A DNA stretch of 64,000 bases. Origin: Sphingobium sp. AS12. Lineage in GTDB: Bacteria > Pseudomonadota > Alphaproteobacteria > Sphingomonadales > Sphingomonadaceae. This document shows, in pieces, positions 1 to 8,664 of this stretch. The stretch's first letter is position 1. The number at the start of each line of letters is the position of its first letter. The notes below the pieces were generated by a model. That model was not told the DNA's origin and did not search any database. It saw nothing but the letters and a program-made list of their open reading frames with translations. A program made the position numbers and the translations under genes. The stretch covers positions 124,001 through 188,000 of the forward strand of contig NZ_JAHRGM010000067.1 of the NCBI RefSeq assembly GCF_019097845.1, read 5' to 3'.

Positions 1-1304
1 ATCGCGGCCCAGATCGCCTCCACCTCGTCAATATGCATGGAGCAGGGCGCTTCGTCCGCCCAATAGTCATGGTCCCGCGCGCCCGGCACAGCCTCAAACC
101 CCGCCACAGCATCCCGAAACGCGCCCCAGGCCGCGTCGCTATAATTCGCGCCTTCGCGCTGAACCCCGCCGCGCCAGTCATGGAAGAAGCGGTCGATCCC
201 GGTCCCGGTCGTCACCATGCCCCGCACCGCCGCCTCGACCATCGCGTTGACGCCGTCCCCCGGCACTACCCCCAGCCGCCAGCAAAAGCGCCGCGCCATA
301 GCCTCGCCGTATAAAGCGGGAAACCGCTCCAGCTCCGCGATCAGCGGCTCGGCCTCGACCAGCGCCCGCAGCGACACCGCGAGTTGTGCGACGTCCCAAT
401 GGATCGCCTCGGCCTGTCGCCCGAAGGCATAGAGGCCCTGATGGTCAAAATAGGCGGCGGTAAAGCCTGCGTCCCACAAAGGCGTGAAGCGCCATGGGCC
501 ATAGTCGAAACTCTCGCCGGTCACGTTGATATTGTCGCTGTTCAGCACGCCATGCACAAACCCGGCGATCATATAGCTGGCCGCCAGGTCGGCGGTCCGC
601 TCGACCACCCGGCCAAGCAACTGCGCAGGCGGATTGTCGCCCGGTTCCTCGCTATAAAGCCGCATTAGCGCATAGTCGGTCAGCCGCTCCAGCAGCGCCT
701 TGTCCTCATGAAAGGCCGCCCGCTGGAAGGAGCCGATGCGGATATGCGAATGGGACAGACGGACCATCGCCGCTCCGCGCGTGGGTGATGGTTCGTCATT
801 ACGCTCCAGCGCCTCGCCCGTCTCGACGATCGAGAAGGTGCGCGACGTCGGCACGCCCAGCGCCTCCAGCATTTCGGTCGCCAATATCTCCCGCACCCCG
901 CCTTTCAGCGTCAGCCGCCCGTCGCCAAAGCGGCTATAGGGCGTCTGGCCGCTGCCCTTAGTGCCCAGGTCCATCAGGCGCCCCGCATCGTCGCGCAGCT
1001 GCGCGAACAGGAATCCGCGCCCGTCGCCAATGTCGGGATTATAATGGCGGAACTGGTGGCCATGATATTTCAGCGCCAGCGGCCGGGGCAGTGACCCGTC
1101 GAGCGGCGCGAACCGCCCGAAATGCGCGATCCATTGGTCATCGCTCAGCGCGTCCAGCCCCACCGTGGCCGCCGCCCGGTCGTTGCGGAAGCGCAGGATC
1201 GTCTGAGGAAAGTCCGCCGCGCTCACCGGATCGGCGATGTCGGGCATCAGCGCATCGATTTCGCTGGCGGGGCTGTATTTGGCGGCTTGCGGGATATGGC
1301 TCAT
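1..1304 (-). CDS. selO: SelO/YdiU family protein adenylyltransferase (pseudokinase), 3' end cut by window
   Basis: SelO proteins use a kinase fold to transfer AMP from ATP to Ser/Thr/Tyr of target proteins and are linked to redox homeostasis. The frame is open from the ATG at 1304 to the window edge (434 codons; the family is usually about 460-490 residues, so little is missing). Visible family motifs are YHGHQF at about residues 80-85, GDGRG at 93-97, a glycine-rich KGSGQTPYSRFGDGR stretch at 116-130, HGVLNSDN at 251-258 and DYGP at 267-270, the last two being the metal/nucleotide-binding end of the fold. It is divergent from the hydrolase gene at 1342, with only about 37 bases between the two starts, so their promoters must overlap. 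Family assignment is firm; the protein target is unknown. Confidence 0.93.
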   Translation of the reverse strand, partial: MSHIPQAAKYSPASEIDALMPDIADPVSAADFPQTILRFRNDRAAATVGLDALSDDQWIAHFGRFAPLDGSLPRPLALKYHGHQFRHYNPDIGDGRGFLFAQLRDDAGRLMDLGTKGSGQTPYSRFGDGRLTLKGGVREILATEMLEALGVPTSRTFSIVETGEALERNDEPSPTRGAAMVRLSHSHIRIGSFQRAAFHEDKALLERLTDYALMRLYSEEPGDNPPAQLLGRVVERTADLAASYMIAGFVHGVLNSDNINVTGESFDYGPWRFTPLWDAGFTAAYFDHQGLYAFGRQAEAIHWDVAQLAVSLRALVEAEPLIAELERFPALYGEAMARRFCWRLGVVPGDGVNAMVEAAVRGMVTTGTGIDRFFHDWRGGVQREGANYSDAAWGAFRDAVAGFEAVPGARDHDYWADEAPCSMHIDEVEAIWAA

Positions 1305-1341
1305 AAGGCGATATGGGGGAGCGACACCTGAAGGATCAAGC

Positions 1342-2211
1342 TTGGTCGACTATAGCGACGCATATTGGTGGTCCCCCGATGGGCTGCGACTCCATTATCG
1401 GGACTATGCCGGGGGACATGATGGCCGCCCGCCGCTGTTGTGCCTGCCGGGCCTGACCCGCAATGCCCGCGATTTCGAGCCGCTGGCCGAACGGCTGGCG
1501 GGGGACTGGCGGCTGATCTGCCCGGACATGCGGGGGCGCGCGACAAGCGCCCAGGCCAAAGACCCGATGACCTATGTGCCGCTCACTTATTTGCAGGATA
1601 TCAGCCGGTTACTGGCCGACCTTGCCATCACCCGTTTCGTTGCGGTCGGCACGTCATTGGGGGGCATCATCACCATGCTGGTCGCCGCGACCCATCGCGA
1701 ATGGCTGGCGGGGGCGCTGCTCAATGATGTCGGCCCGGCGCTGGATGAAGCGGGCCTGGCGCGCATCCGCAGCTATGTCGGCGTCAATCAGTCGCACCCC
1801 AGCTGGGTCCATGCTGCCCGTGCGCTGGAAGATGCCAATCGCGACGTCTATCCCGCATATGGCCTGGAACAATGGCTGGCCATGGCCAAGCGCCTCTATC
1901 GCCTGAACAGCGCGGGCCGGATCGTGCTGGACTATGACATGCGCATTGCCGAACCGATCCGCGCGATGGGTAGCGAGGCGGGCGTGGATATGTGGCCGGT
2001 GATGGCGGCCTTTCGCGATATTCCAACGCTTCTGCTGCGCGGCGAACGATCCGACCTGCTGAGCGCACAGACGGCGCAGCATATGGTGGCCGACATCGGC
2101 GCAAAGGCGGAACTGGTTACGGTGCCGGGCGTCGGCCATGCCCCCGCGCTGGACGAGCCGGAAAGCATCGCTGCGATCGACCGGCTGCTCGCCCGCGTTC
2201 TGCATGGCTGA
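1342..2211 (+). CDS. alpha/beta-fold hydrolase
   Basis: A 289-residue single-domain alpha/beta hydrolase, probably cytosolic. The nucleophile elbow GTSLGG places the catalytic Ser at about residue 104; the acid is likely Asp238 in RGERSD and the base His266 in PGVGHAP. The LPG stretch near residue 34 fits the oxyanion-hole loop. Start choice: the TTG at 1342 has an AAGGA Shine-Dalgarno six bases upstream, and the protein then begins right before the first conserved beta strands; an in-frame ATG at 1237 would overlap selO and add a non-homologous-looking leader. The stop overlaps the start of the glycosyltransferase by eight bases, indicating translational coupling. Substrate not predictable: esterase, lactonase or C-C hydrolase all remain possible. 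Confidence 0.85.
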   Translation: MVDYSDAYWWSPDGLRLHYRDYAGGHDGRPPLLCLPGLTRNARDFEPLAERLAGDWRLICPDMRGRATSAQAKDPMTYVPLTYLQDISRLLADLAITRFVAVGTSLGGIITMLVAATHREWLAGALLNDVGPALDEAGLARIRSYVGVNQSHPSWVHAARALEDANRDVYPAYGLEQWLAMAKRLYRLNSAGRIVLDYDMRIAEPIRAMGSEAGVDMWPVMAAFRDIPTLLLRGERSDLLSAQTAQHMVADIGAKAELVTVPGVGHAPALDEPESIAAIDRLLARVLHG

Positions 2212-3337
2212 CAGTCAGCCGCACATACTCCACGTCCATGGCAGCTTCACCCTGGGCGGCAAGGAAGCGCGCGCCATCCGCCTGATGAACATCTGGGGCG
2301 ACAAGGCGCGCCACAGCATCGTCAGCGCTGATCGGCAAGCGCTGGGCGCCCGCACTGCGATCGACCCGGCGGTTCAGGCGGACTTCCCCGCGTCACCTCC
2401 ATTTGCCGGTCGTCCGGGGGTAGGGCGCTTTCGCGATATATCTAAGTTTTTGAAAAAATACGATTTAATCCTGACCTATAATTGGGGGGCGATGGACGCT
2501 GCGATGGCGCACAGAGTGTCCAGCTCAGTGTCGGCCATGCCGCCGCTCATCCATCATGAAGATGGTTTCAACGCCGATGAGGCCGCCGGTCTCAAGCCCC
2601 AGCGCAACCTCTACCGCCGGGTCGCCCTCGGTCGCGCCAATGCGCTGGTCGTCCCCTCTGTCCGGCTGGAGGGCATCGCTCGGCAGGTCTGGAAACAGCC
2701 TGCGGCCAAAGTCCATCTGATCCGCAACGGCATCGACACTGCGCGCTATGCCGACCCGCCAGCGCCCGACGCCATTCCCGGCCTGCGCCGGTCGCCCGGC
2801 AAGCTGCTGGTCGGCACGTTGGCGGGATTGCGGCCGGTCAAGAATATCCCCCGGCTGGTCCGCACCGTCGCCGCCCACAAGGATCGGCTGCAACTGGTGG
2901 TCGTGGGGGAGGGGCCGGAGCGCGACGCCATATTGGCTGAAGCCGCGGCCCATGGTCTCGACGATCTCCACATGGCGGGCTTCATGGACCAGCCCTGGCG
3001 ATTTGTCGGCCTGTTCGACATTTTCGCGCTTTCTTCCGACAGCGAACAATTCCCCATCTCGCTGGTGGAGGCGATGGCGGCGGGCGTTCCGGTCGCTTCG
3101 ATGGATGTGGGCGACGTCATCAACATGGTCGCGCCGGAGAATCGCACTTTCGTTGTACCGGACGAGGCAGGCCTGGCCGCAGCACTTGGCGCGCTCGCCG
3201 CGGACCCTGACCTGCGCGCGCGGTTGGGAGCCGCCAATCGGGATCGCGCCGTCCGCGACTATGCCGAACAGGCGATGGTCGATGCTTATGCCAAGCTGTA
3301 CGGCGAGGCACTGGCCAGCCCCGACATTTTGCGCTAA
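2204..3337 (+). CDS. glycosyltransferase family 4-like protein
   Basis: A 377-residue GT-B fold glycosyltransferase. The N-terminal domain opens with a LHVHGSFTLGGKE motif typical of GT4 acceptor domains. The C-terminal donor-binding domain has VGTLAGLRPVKN, VVVGEGPERD and the EX7E-type segment SEQFPISLVEAMAAGVPV, where the nucleotide-sugar phosphate and ribose are normally bound. The ATG at 2204 is chosen because it overlaps the upstream hydrolase stop (atggctga) and gives a start directly before the first beta strand. Likely transfers a sugar to a surface or exopolysaccharide acceptor, but donor and acceptor cannot be named. No other polysaccharide genes are adjacent, so it may act alone. 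Confidence 0.88.
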   Translation: MADSQPHILHVHGSFTLGGKEARAIRLMNIWGDKARHSIVSADRQALGARTAIDPAVQADFPASPPFAGRPGVGRFRDISKFLKKYDLILTYNWGAMDAAMAHRVSSSVSAMPPLIHHEDGFNADEAAGLKPQRNLYRRVALGRANALVVPSVRLEGIARQVWKQPAAKVHLIRNGIDTARYADPPAPDAIPGLRRSPGKLLVGTLAGLRPVKNIPRLVRTVAAHKDRLQLVVVGEGPERDAILAEAAAHGLDDLHMAGFMDQPWRFVGLFDIFALSSDSEQFPISLVEAMAAGVPVASMDVGDVINMVAPENRTFVVPDEAGLAAALGALAADPDLRARLGAANRDRAVRDYAEQAMVDAYAKLYGEALASPDILR

Positions 3338-3424
3338 GGCGCGCGGAAATTCGTCAATCACTGCAAGGGCTGCTATGGGAGTGGCCTTTGCCCGGTCGGG
3401 TCCGGTGTCGCTTTTTCGCGGGAG

Positions 3425-4834
3425 ATGTCGTTGTTCAAGGGGTTGAAGCCTATCGTCTATGGTGGCCGCGAAGTCTGGCCGCTGGTCGAGGGCGGCAAGG
3501 GCGTTGCGGTGTCCAACCATGCCAGTTCGGGCGCCTGGGCGGCGGCTGGCGGCATTGGCACGGTGTCGGCGGTCAATGCCGACAGCTATGACAGTTTCGG
3601 CAATGTCATCCCCCAAATCTATCATGGCCGCACCCGCCGCGACCGCCATGAAGAACTGGTCGCCTACGCGATTGACGGGGCGGTCGAACAGGTGAAGCGC
3701 GCCTATGAGATTGCCGGTGGCAAGGGCGCGATCAACATCAACGTCCTGTGGGAAATGGGCGGAGCGCAGCGCGTGCTTCACGGCGTGCTGGAAAGGACCA
3801 AGGGCATGGTCGCGGGCGTCACCTGCGGCGCGGGTATGCCCTACAAGCTGTCGGAAATCGCGGCCTCCTATAATGTCAGCTATCTGCCGATCGTCTCCTC
3901 CGGCCGCGCCTTCCGCGCGCTGTGGAAGCGCGCTTATTCCAAGGCGGCGGAATGGCTGGCGGCGGTGGTCTATGAAGATCCCTGGCTGGCCGGGGGCCAT
4001 AATGGCCTGTCGAACGCAGAAGATCCCAAAATGCCGCAGGATCCCTATCCGCGCGTCCGCGATCTGCGGGCAACCATGCGCGAAGGCGGCATTTCGGATG
4101 ATGTGCCGATCGTGATGGCGGGCGGCGTCTGGGCGCTCAAGGACTGGAACGACTGGATCGACAACCCGGAACTGGGCGCAATCGCATTCCAGTTCGGCAC
4201 CCGACCGCTGCTGACGCAGGAAAGCCCGATCCCGCAGGCGTGGAAGGCGTTGCTGACTGAGCTTAACCCCGGCGACATCCTGCTCCACCGTTTTTCGCCT
4301 ACCGGCTTCTATAGCTCCGCGGTGCGCAATCCCTTCCTGCGCAGCCTGGAAGCGCGTTCGGAACGGCAGATCGCGTTCAGCACCGAACAGGCGGGCGATC
4401 ACACCCACCAGCTAGACGTGGGCGTGAAGGGCAAGCATTTCTGGGTCACGCTGGGCGACCTCAATCGCGCGCGCGAATGGTTCGGGCAGGGCTTTACCTC
4501 CGCTCTCAAGACGCCGGACAATACGCTGGTGTTCGTTGGCGACGAAGAGCGGGCGGTGATCCGCAAGGACCAGACCGACTGTATGGGGTGCCTTAGCCAA
4601 TGCGCCTTCTCCAGCTGGATGGACAGCGAGACCAACTCGACCGGTCGCCTTGCCGATCCGCGCAGCTTCTGCATCCAGAAGGCATTGCAGGAAGCCGTCC
4701 ATGGCGGCGATCTGGACCAGAATCTGGTGTTTGCCGGCCATGGCGCATACAAATTCAAGCAGGACCCTTTCTACTCCAACGGCTTTGTCCCGACCGTCAA
4801 GCAACTGGTCGACCGTATCCTGACGGGCGACTGA
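3425..4834 (+). CDS. nitronate monooxygenase-like NAD(P)H/FMN flavoprotein with C-terminal Cys motif
   Basis: A 469-residue protein of the 2-nitropropane dioxygenase/nitronate monooxygenase superfamily (FMN-binding TIM barrel). Barrel landmarks include the GGIGTVSAV segment near residue 42, GVTCGAG, and PIVMAGGVW followed by GTRPLL, where the FMN phosphate is normally held. It is longer than classical NMOs (about 320-380 residues). The extra C-terminal part carries C386-x2-C389-x3-C393 (CMGCLSQC), suggesting a metal, Fe-S or redox role on top of FMN. The start ATG is immediately preceded by GGGAG. The stop overlaps the next start by one base (TGATG), so it is coupled to the DUF2093 gene. True substrate unknown; members of this superfamily also include enoyl reductases and quinone reductases. 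Confidence 0.8.
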   Translation: MSLFKGLKPIVYGGREVWPLVEGGKGVAVSNHASSGAWAAAGGIGTVSAVNADSYDSFGNVIPQIYHGRTRRDRHEELVAYAIDGAVEQVKRAYEIAGGKGAININVLWEMGGAQRVLHGVLERTKGMVAGVTCGAGMPYKLSEIAASYNVSYLPIVSSGRAFRALWKRAYSKAAEWLAAVVYEDPWLAGGHNGLSNAEDPKMPQDPYPRVRDLRATMREGGISDDVPIVMAGGVWALKDWNDWIDNPELGAIAFQFGTRPLLTQESPIPQAWKALLTELNPGDILLHRFSPTGFYSSAVRNPFLRSLEARSERQIAFSTEQAGDHTHQLDVGVKGKHFWVTLGDLNRAREWFGQGFTSALKTPDNTLVFVGDEERAVIRKDQTDCMGCLSQCAFSSWMDSETNSTGRLADPRSFCIQKALQEAVHGGDLDQNLVFAGHGAYKFKQDPFYSNGFVPTVKQLVDRILTGD

Positions 4835-5046
4835 TGGCGGACATTCAGGGGCTGGCGGTGCTGCATTATGACACGCCGCATTTCGATGTCGTGCGGCCGG
4901 GGCAGTTCGTCCTGTGCGCGGTTTCCGGTGCGCGGATCGATCTGGACGATTTGAAATATTGGAGCGCGGAATTTCAGGAGGCCTATCGCGGACCGCAGGA
5001 GGCAACCGATTCTTTCCTGCGCCATCGCGGCCCGGCATTTCGCTGA
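4834..5046 (+). CDS. DUF2093 family small protein
   Basis: A 70-residue protein beginning MADIQGLAVLHYDTP and containing VRPGQFVLCAVSG and LKYWSAEFQEAY, the pattern of the DUF2093 family, which is restricted to Alphaproteobacteria and of unknown function. Its ATG overlaps the preceding TGA by one base, so it is almost certainly translated by re-initiation after the NMO-like gene. The conserved single Cys and the YW-x-E-x-QEAY segment look like a compact zinc-ribbon-sized fold, but only one Cys is present, so no metal site can be claimed. Confidence 0.8.
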   Translation: MADIQGLAVLHYDTPHFDVVRPGQFVLCAVSGARIDLDDLKYWSAEFQEAYRGPQEATDSFLRHRGPAFR

Positions 5047-5209
5047 TCCTGTTAAACGTGCGACCAAAGTTGGCGTTCAAGGTCGCTAAATGCGGCGTAT
5101 CGCAGGCATGGGCGGCTTTGTCGCAATTTTGATGTTTCAGTTCGGTAAAAAATGATGTAATCTTTCCATAGAGGCGACAAAGATCGCCCGTGGTGGAAGG
5201 ATGTTTTTG

Positions 5210-5299
5210 ATGTCTCGTATCGACGTCTTTGGTGATCGTATTTGCATCGTGTCGAGCCTGCTGATCGTCGGCTGGTTCCTCTACAGCACGATTTTCTGA
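5210..5299 (+). CDS. candidate 29-residue single-span membrane peptide
   Basis: A tiny ORF in the 364-base gap between the DUF2093 and VOC genes. ATG at 5210 is nine bases after a good GGAAGG ribosome site (5195-5200); an in-frame ATG at 5201 abuts that site and is less likely. The peptide starts MSRIDVFGDRI and continues with about 18 hydrophobic residues (IVSSLLIVGWFLYSTIF), i.e. one membrane span with a short charged N-terminus. A hairpin plus T-run follows 24 bases downstream, so the unit has ribosome site, ORF and terminator. No family recognised. It could be a true small membrane protein or chance; the rest of the gap (5047-5194) shows no other gene. Confidence 0.45.
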   Translation: MSRIDVFGDRICIVSSLLIVGWFLYSTIF

Positions 5300-5322
5300 C
5301 ACCCTTGCGCTTTGGCGACGCG

Positions 5323-5350
5323 GGCCAGGCTGGCGTGACTGGCCGTTTTT
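5323..5350 (+). terminator. intrinsic terminator after the small membrane ORF
   Basis: GGCCAG (5323-5328) and CTGGCC (5339-5344) form a 6-bp stem with a ten-base loop, followed by GTTTTTG. It lies between the 29-residue ORF and the VOC gene and would separate the two transcription units. The stem is short, so confidence is moderate. Confidence 0.5.
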
Positions 5351-5410
5351 GTTCGTCCGGCGCATGGCGATATTTGGCGCATCCCTGATTCCCACCAAAA
5401 AGGCAGTTTC

Positions 5411-5791
5411 ATGTTCAGTCATGTCATGGTTGGCGCCGACGATATTGATCGCGCCAGGGTTTTTTACGACGCGCTGTTTCAGGCGATGGGCGCCAAACCT
5501 GCCTTCACCGATGACCGGGGTCGTCTAATCTACATGCATAATGGCGCGCTGTTCATGGTGACCAGGCCGATTGATGGCCAGTCCGCGAGTTGCGCCAATG
5601 GGGGTACGATCGGCTTTACGATGACCTCCCCTGAACAGGCCGACGCCTGGCACGCCGCGGGCGTTGGGGCAGGCGGCACGACCTGCGAAGACCCGCCGGG
5701 CATTCGCGAAGCCAGCTTTGGCAAACTGTATCTGGCCTATTTGCGCGATCCGTCCGGGAACAAGCTCTGCGCGTTGCACCGCGTCGGCTGA
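5411..5791 (+). CDS. VOC family (glyoxalase/dioxygenase-fold) protein
   Basis: A 126-residue protein with the paired beta-alpha-beta-beta-beta modules of the vicinal oxygen chelate superfamily. The N-terminus FSHVMVGADDIDRARVFYDALF is the standard first module (possible metal ligand His4), and LAYLRDPSGNKLCALHRVG is the typical end of the second. The usual glutamate ligand after the DPxGN motif is not obvious (NKLCAL), so it may not be an active glyoxalase I. Start ATG 5411 has an AAAAAGGCAG ribosome site. It stands alone, with no cue for a substrate. Confidence 0.85.
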   Translation: MFSHVMVGADDIDRARVFYDALFQAMGAKPAFTDDRGRLIYMHNGALFMVTRPIDGQSASCANGGTIGFTMTSPEQADAWHAAGVGAGGTTCEDPPGIREASFGKLYLAYLRDPSGNKLCALHRVG

Positions 5792-5996
5792 GAGCGAAGG
5801 GCGACCAAAGCCAGCGTCGCACTGCCCCCAAGCAAAGCTATTTCGACATTCCCAACTCAATCGCTAGATAAAGTCGCAAGCATCATGCTTCGCGGCTTTT
5901 GAAGGATCAGCTTGCTCCGCGTCACCAACGGCTAAAGCGCACGGTGCCAAAGCGTCCACGCCCGGTTTCGTGTTCCCTTGATGAAAGGAGAAAACG

Positions 5997-6152
5997 ATGA
6001 CCCATAAAGCTACCCGTTCCCGCCAGTCCCGCGCTGCCGAAACCGCGCGGCGCGTGACCATTCCTCACAGCAGCTGGTCGCGGATCGACCGATCACGCGG
6101 CGGCAGCGCGCTGATTGCGCCCGATGATTTCTGGGCGCGGCTGGGGCTGTAA
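5997..6152 (+). CDS. hypothetical 51-residue basic protein
   Basis: ATG at 5997 has a near-perfect ribosome site (AAGGAG at 5985-5990, six-base spacing). The product begins MTHKATRSRQSRAAETARRV and ends DDFWARLGL; it is rich in Arg/Ser and strongly basic with no membrane segment. The stop is six bases before the convergent astD-like stop. The ribosome site and clean stop make it a convincing small gene, but I recognise no family. The upstream interval 5792-5980 shows no other coding sequence. Confidence 0.6.
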   Translation: MTHKATRSRQSRAAETARRVTIPHSSWSRIDRSRGGSALIAPDDFWARLGL

Positions 6153-6158
6153 CAGCGC

Positions 6159-7565
6159 TCAGTCCAGCCCGTTGACCGGAACCGCCTGCACCCCGTCCGC
6201 CTCGAAACTCGCGATCGGATAGGCGCAATAATCGGCGGCGTAATAGGCGCTGGGCCGATGATTGCCCGATGCACCCAAGCCGCCGAAGGGCATGTTGCCC
6301 GCCGCGCCCGTGGTCGGCCGGTTGCGGTTGACCACGCCAGCGCGGCTTTCCTCGACCATCCGGTCCCAAAGCGCTGCGTCCTGCGAGATCAGCCCGGCGG
6401 ACAGGCCAAAGGCGGTGGCGTTGGCGACCTGCATCGCTGCATCGAAATCCGGCACCCGGATCACCGACAGCAGGGGCGCGAAAATCTCCGTATCGGGACC
6501 ATCCACACCGGTCATGTCGATGAGGCCGGGGGTGACGAAAGCGGCGCTGCGCCCCTCGATTGCCACAAATGGCCGGATCACTCGTGCACCGCGCGCGATC
6601 AGGTCGCTGACCGCGCGATGAGCGGCGGCGGCGGCTTGATCCGACACCAACGGTCCCATGAAGGCGTCGCTCGGCTCATTCCATGCCGCGATCGGAAGTC
6701 GCGCCGCGAGCGCATCGACGGCTGCCACCATCTGGTCGCCTACTATGCCTTCAGGCACGATCAGCCGCCTGGCGCAGGAGCAACGCTGGCCAGTGGTGAT
6801 GAAGGCGGAATTGATGATGATAGAGGCCGCTTCGTCCGGGCTGTCCCAGGCGATCAGCGGATTATTGCCGCCCAGTTCCAGCGCCATGATGACATGGGGC
6901 CGGTCCACCAGCGCCCGTCGCAGGGCCGCGCCAGCGCCTGCCGATCCGGTAAAGAGCAGCCCGTCAATATCGCCCGCCACCAGCGCTTCGCCGGTGGTCC
7001 GGCCACCCTGCACGATGCCGAGCAACCCGTCGGGCAGTCCCGCCGCTGCCCAGGCGTCCGCCATCGCCGCGCCAGTGGCGGGCGCGATTTCCGATGGCTT
7101 GAACACCACAGCATTGCCCGCGATCAGGGCCGGGACGATATGACCGTTGGGTAAATGGCCGGGGAAATTATAAGGGCCGAGCACCGCCATCACGCCATGG
7201 CCGCGATGGCGCAGCATTGCCCGGCCAAAGGGCATGTCGCTAGCGCGCTCCCCGGTACGTTCGGCATGGGCGGCGATCGACATTTCGACCTTGGCGATCA
7301 TCGACCCGATTTCGGCGTCGCTTTCCCAGAGCAATTTGCCTGTTTCGCGCGATATCAGTTCGGCCAGCGCCGCCCGCCGTTCGCCCAACACCTTGGCATA
7401 TCGCCGCGCGATCGCGATCCGGTCCTCCACTGCCAGCGCGCGCCAGCCGGGCAGAGCAGCCCGCGCCGTCGCAATCGCCCGGTTACAAGCGGCAGCATCG
7501 GCAACCGGTCCTTCCCACACCAGTTCGCGCGAGGCAGGATCGAAGGATTGTAGCACCATGGTCAT
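6159..7565 (-). CDS. astD: AstD-like succinylglutamate-semialdehyde dehydrogenase family aldehyde dehydrogenase
   Basis: A 468-residue NAD(P)-dependent aldehyde dehydrogenase. The Rossmann part has the PYNFPGHLPNGHIVPAL and VFKPSE segments, the general-base Glu lies in ALELGGNNPL, and the catalytic Cys in TTGQRCSCARRL. The closest family by motif is AstD, which oxidises N-succinylglutamate 5-semialdehyde in the arginine succinyltransferase pathway, but astA, astB and astE are not in the window. Its ATG overlaps the upstream DUF1338 stop by four bases (ATGA), so the two are one operon. That partnership leaves open oxidation of another omega-semialdehyde such as 2-aminoadipate semialdehyde in lysine breakdown. 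Superfamily certain, exact substrate not. Confidence 0.85.
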   Translation of the reverse strand: MTMVLQSFDPASRELVWEGPVADAAACNRAIATARAALPGWRALAVEDRIAIARRYAKVLGERRAALAELISRETGKLLWESDAEIGSMIAKVEMSIAAHAERTGERASDMPFGRAMLRHRGHGVMAVLGPYNFPGHLPNGHIVPALIAGNAVVFKPSEIAPATGAAMADAWAAAGLPDGLLGIVQGGRTTGEALVAGDIDGLLFTGSAGAGAALRRALVDRPHVIMALELGGNNPLIAWDSPDEAASIIINSAFITTGQRCSCARRLIVPEGIVGDQMVAAVDALAARLPIAAWNEPSDAFMGPLVSDQAAAAAHRAVSDLIARGARVIRPFVAIEGRSAAFVTPGLIDMTGVDGPDTEIFAPLLSVIRVPDFDAAMQVANATAFGLSAGLISQDAALWDRMVEESRAGVVNRNRPTTGAAGNMPFGGLGASGNHRPSAYYAADYCAYPIASFEADGVQAVPVNGLD

Positions 7566-8578
7566 GCCCCTGCGCTGGTCATCGCGAAAATGCCGGTCGC
7601 ATTGCCAGTGTCGAACGCCAGGTCCAGCCTGCCGGTCGCCGGATCAATATCCCGGCTGATAAATTCGTAGAAGGAGCCTGGCACGTCGCGCAATTCGCCA
7701 TCGCCGAACAGCCGTTCCACGCTGTCGGCGCGAAAAGCGGTCTGGCGCACCCGGCCAGTCGCTGAAATCTCCAGCTTTTCCTTGACCGGCTGACCGTCCG
7801 CTTTCAGCCGGTCCGCCAGTGTGGCGACATCGGCCACACGGTCGGTCGCATGATTGAAGGCATTACCCTCGGTCGCGATCCACGCCGCTTCGTTGGAGCG
7901 GGACAGGAGCGTCTGATAATCGGCAAAGCTAGGCATATCATGCTGCCGGTCGAACGCGGCGACGATCCCCGGCAGCGCGGCGGCCGCTTCGTCCAGCGTC
8001 ACTGCTTCACCGGCACCAAAACGCGCCAGCACTCTTTGCTCAGTCTCGCCCAGCGGGTCGCGCGATGTGCCGAATACCCGTGCTGCCACCGCGCCAAATT
8101 CAGCATCGAAGCGGTCGACATGCAGTTCGGACAGGAAGAATTGCGGGATCGCCTCCGGCCTGTCGACATGAACATAGGCGCGCCCGGTCATGCGCAGCCG
8201 ATCGAGCGGATAGATGGCCGCCATTTGATAGCCCAGCGGCAGCAAGATGCGGGTGAAAGCATCCTCGCCGCCCTGCAACGCGCCGGTAGGGCCATGGGGC
8301 AGGCGTATCGTTCGCAAGGCACCATGGTCGAACGTCACCCGGCCGCCGCGCTCGACCGTATCGGCAACATAGGCCGCGCCGCTTTGCACCCGTTTCAGCA
8401 GGTCATCGAACAGCGCGATATTCATCGCCATCGCAAAGGCTGCGCGCGATACCGTGGGGCCATGCTCGGCCAGCAAGGCAGGGTCGATCGCCAGCGCGTT
8501 CAGCGCCTGCCGTCCCGCTGCTTCCCCCAGCGTCGCCAGCGTCAGCGCAACGACATGGCTATCATTCTCATTCGACAT
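7562..8578 (-). CDS. DUF1338 family protein, 2-oxoadipate dioxygenase/decarboxylase (HglS)-like
   Basis: A 338-residue member of DUF1338. The characterised relative HglS is an Fe(II) enzyme that converts 2-oxoadipate to 2-hydroxyglutarate in lysine catabolism. A likely metal triad is visible: His85 in VTFDHGALRT, His243 in AFNHATDRV and Glu305 in GSFYEFISRD, matching the order of the HglS His-His-Glu site. It is shorter than HglS (about 460 residues), as is usual for alphaproteobacterial members. First gene of a two-gene operon with the AstD-like dehydrogenase (four-base overlap) and divergent from a LysR regulator 86 bases away. Role in lysine/2-oxoadipate degradation is an inference from family and neighbour. 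Confidence 0.8.
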   Translation of the reverse strand: MSNENDSHVVALTLATLGEAAGRQALNALAIDPALLAEHGPTVSRAAFAMAMNIALFDDLLKRVQSGAAYVADTVERGGRVTFDHGALRTIRLPHGPTGALQGGEDAFTRILLPLGYQMAAIYPLDRLRMTGRAYVHVDRPEAIPQFFLSELHVDRFDAEFGAVAARVFGTSRDPLGETEQRVLARFGAGEAVTLDEAAAALPGIVAAFDRQHDMPSFADYQTLLSRSNEAAWIATEGNAFNHATDRVADVATLADRLKADGQPVKEKLEISATGRVRQTAFRADSVERLFGDGELRDVPGSFYEFISRDIDPATGRLDLAFDTGNATGIFAMTSAGA

Positions 8579-8664
8579 AGGTTGCTCCCGGTGACAGGCG
8601 CATTATCTCAGCCTATGCGGGATTTTCCAAATGGTGACCTGTCATCTGTTGATGCGAGACGCGA

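Noticed and set aside
2525..4408. 627-codon minus-strand open frame opposite the glycosyltransferase and NMO-like genes
   Set aside because: Antisense shadow: it spans two well-supported genes and their intergenic gap, has no recognisable motif and no good ribosome site.
5871..5900. AAGC/GCTT hairpin followed by CTTTTG after the VOC gene, considered as terminator
   Set aside because: Four-bp stem only, about 85 bases after the stop; not strong enough to list.
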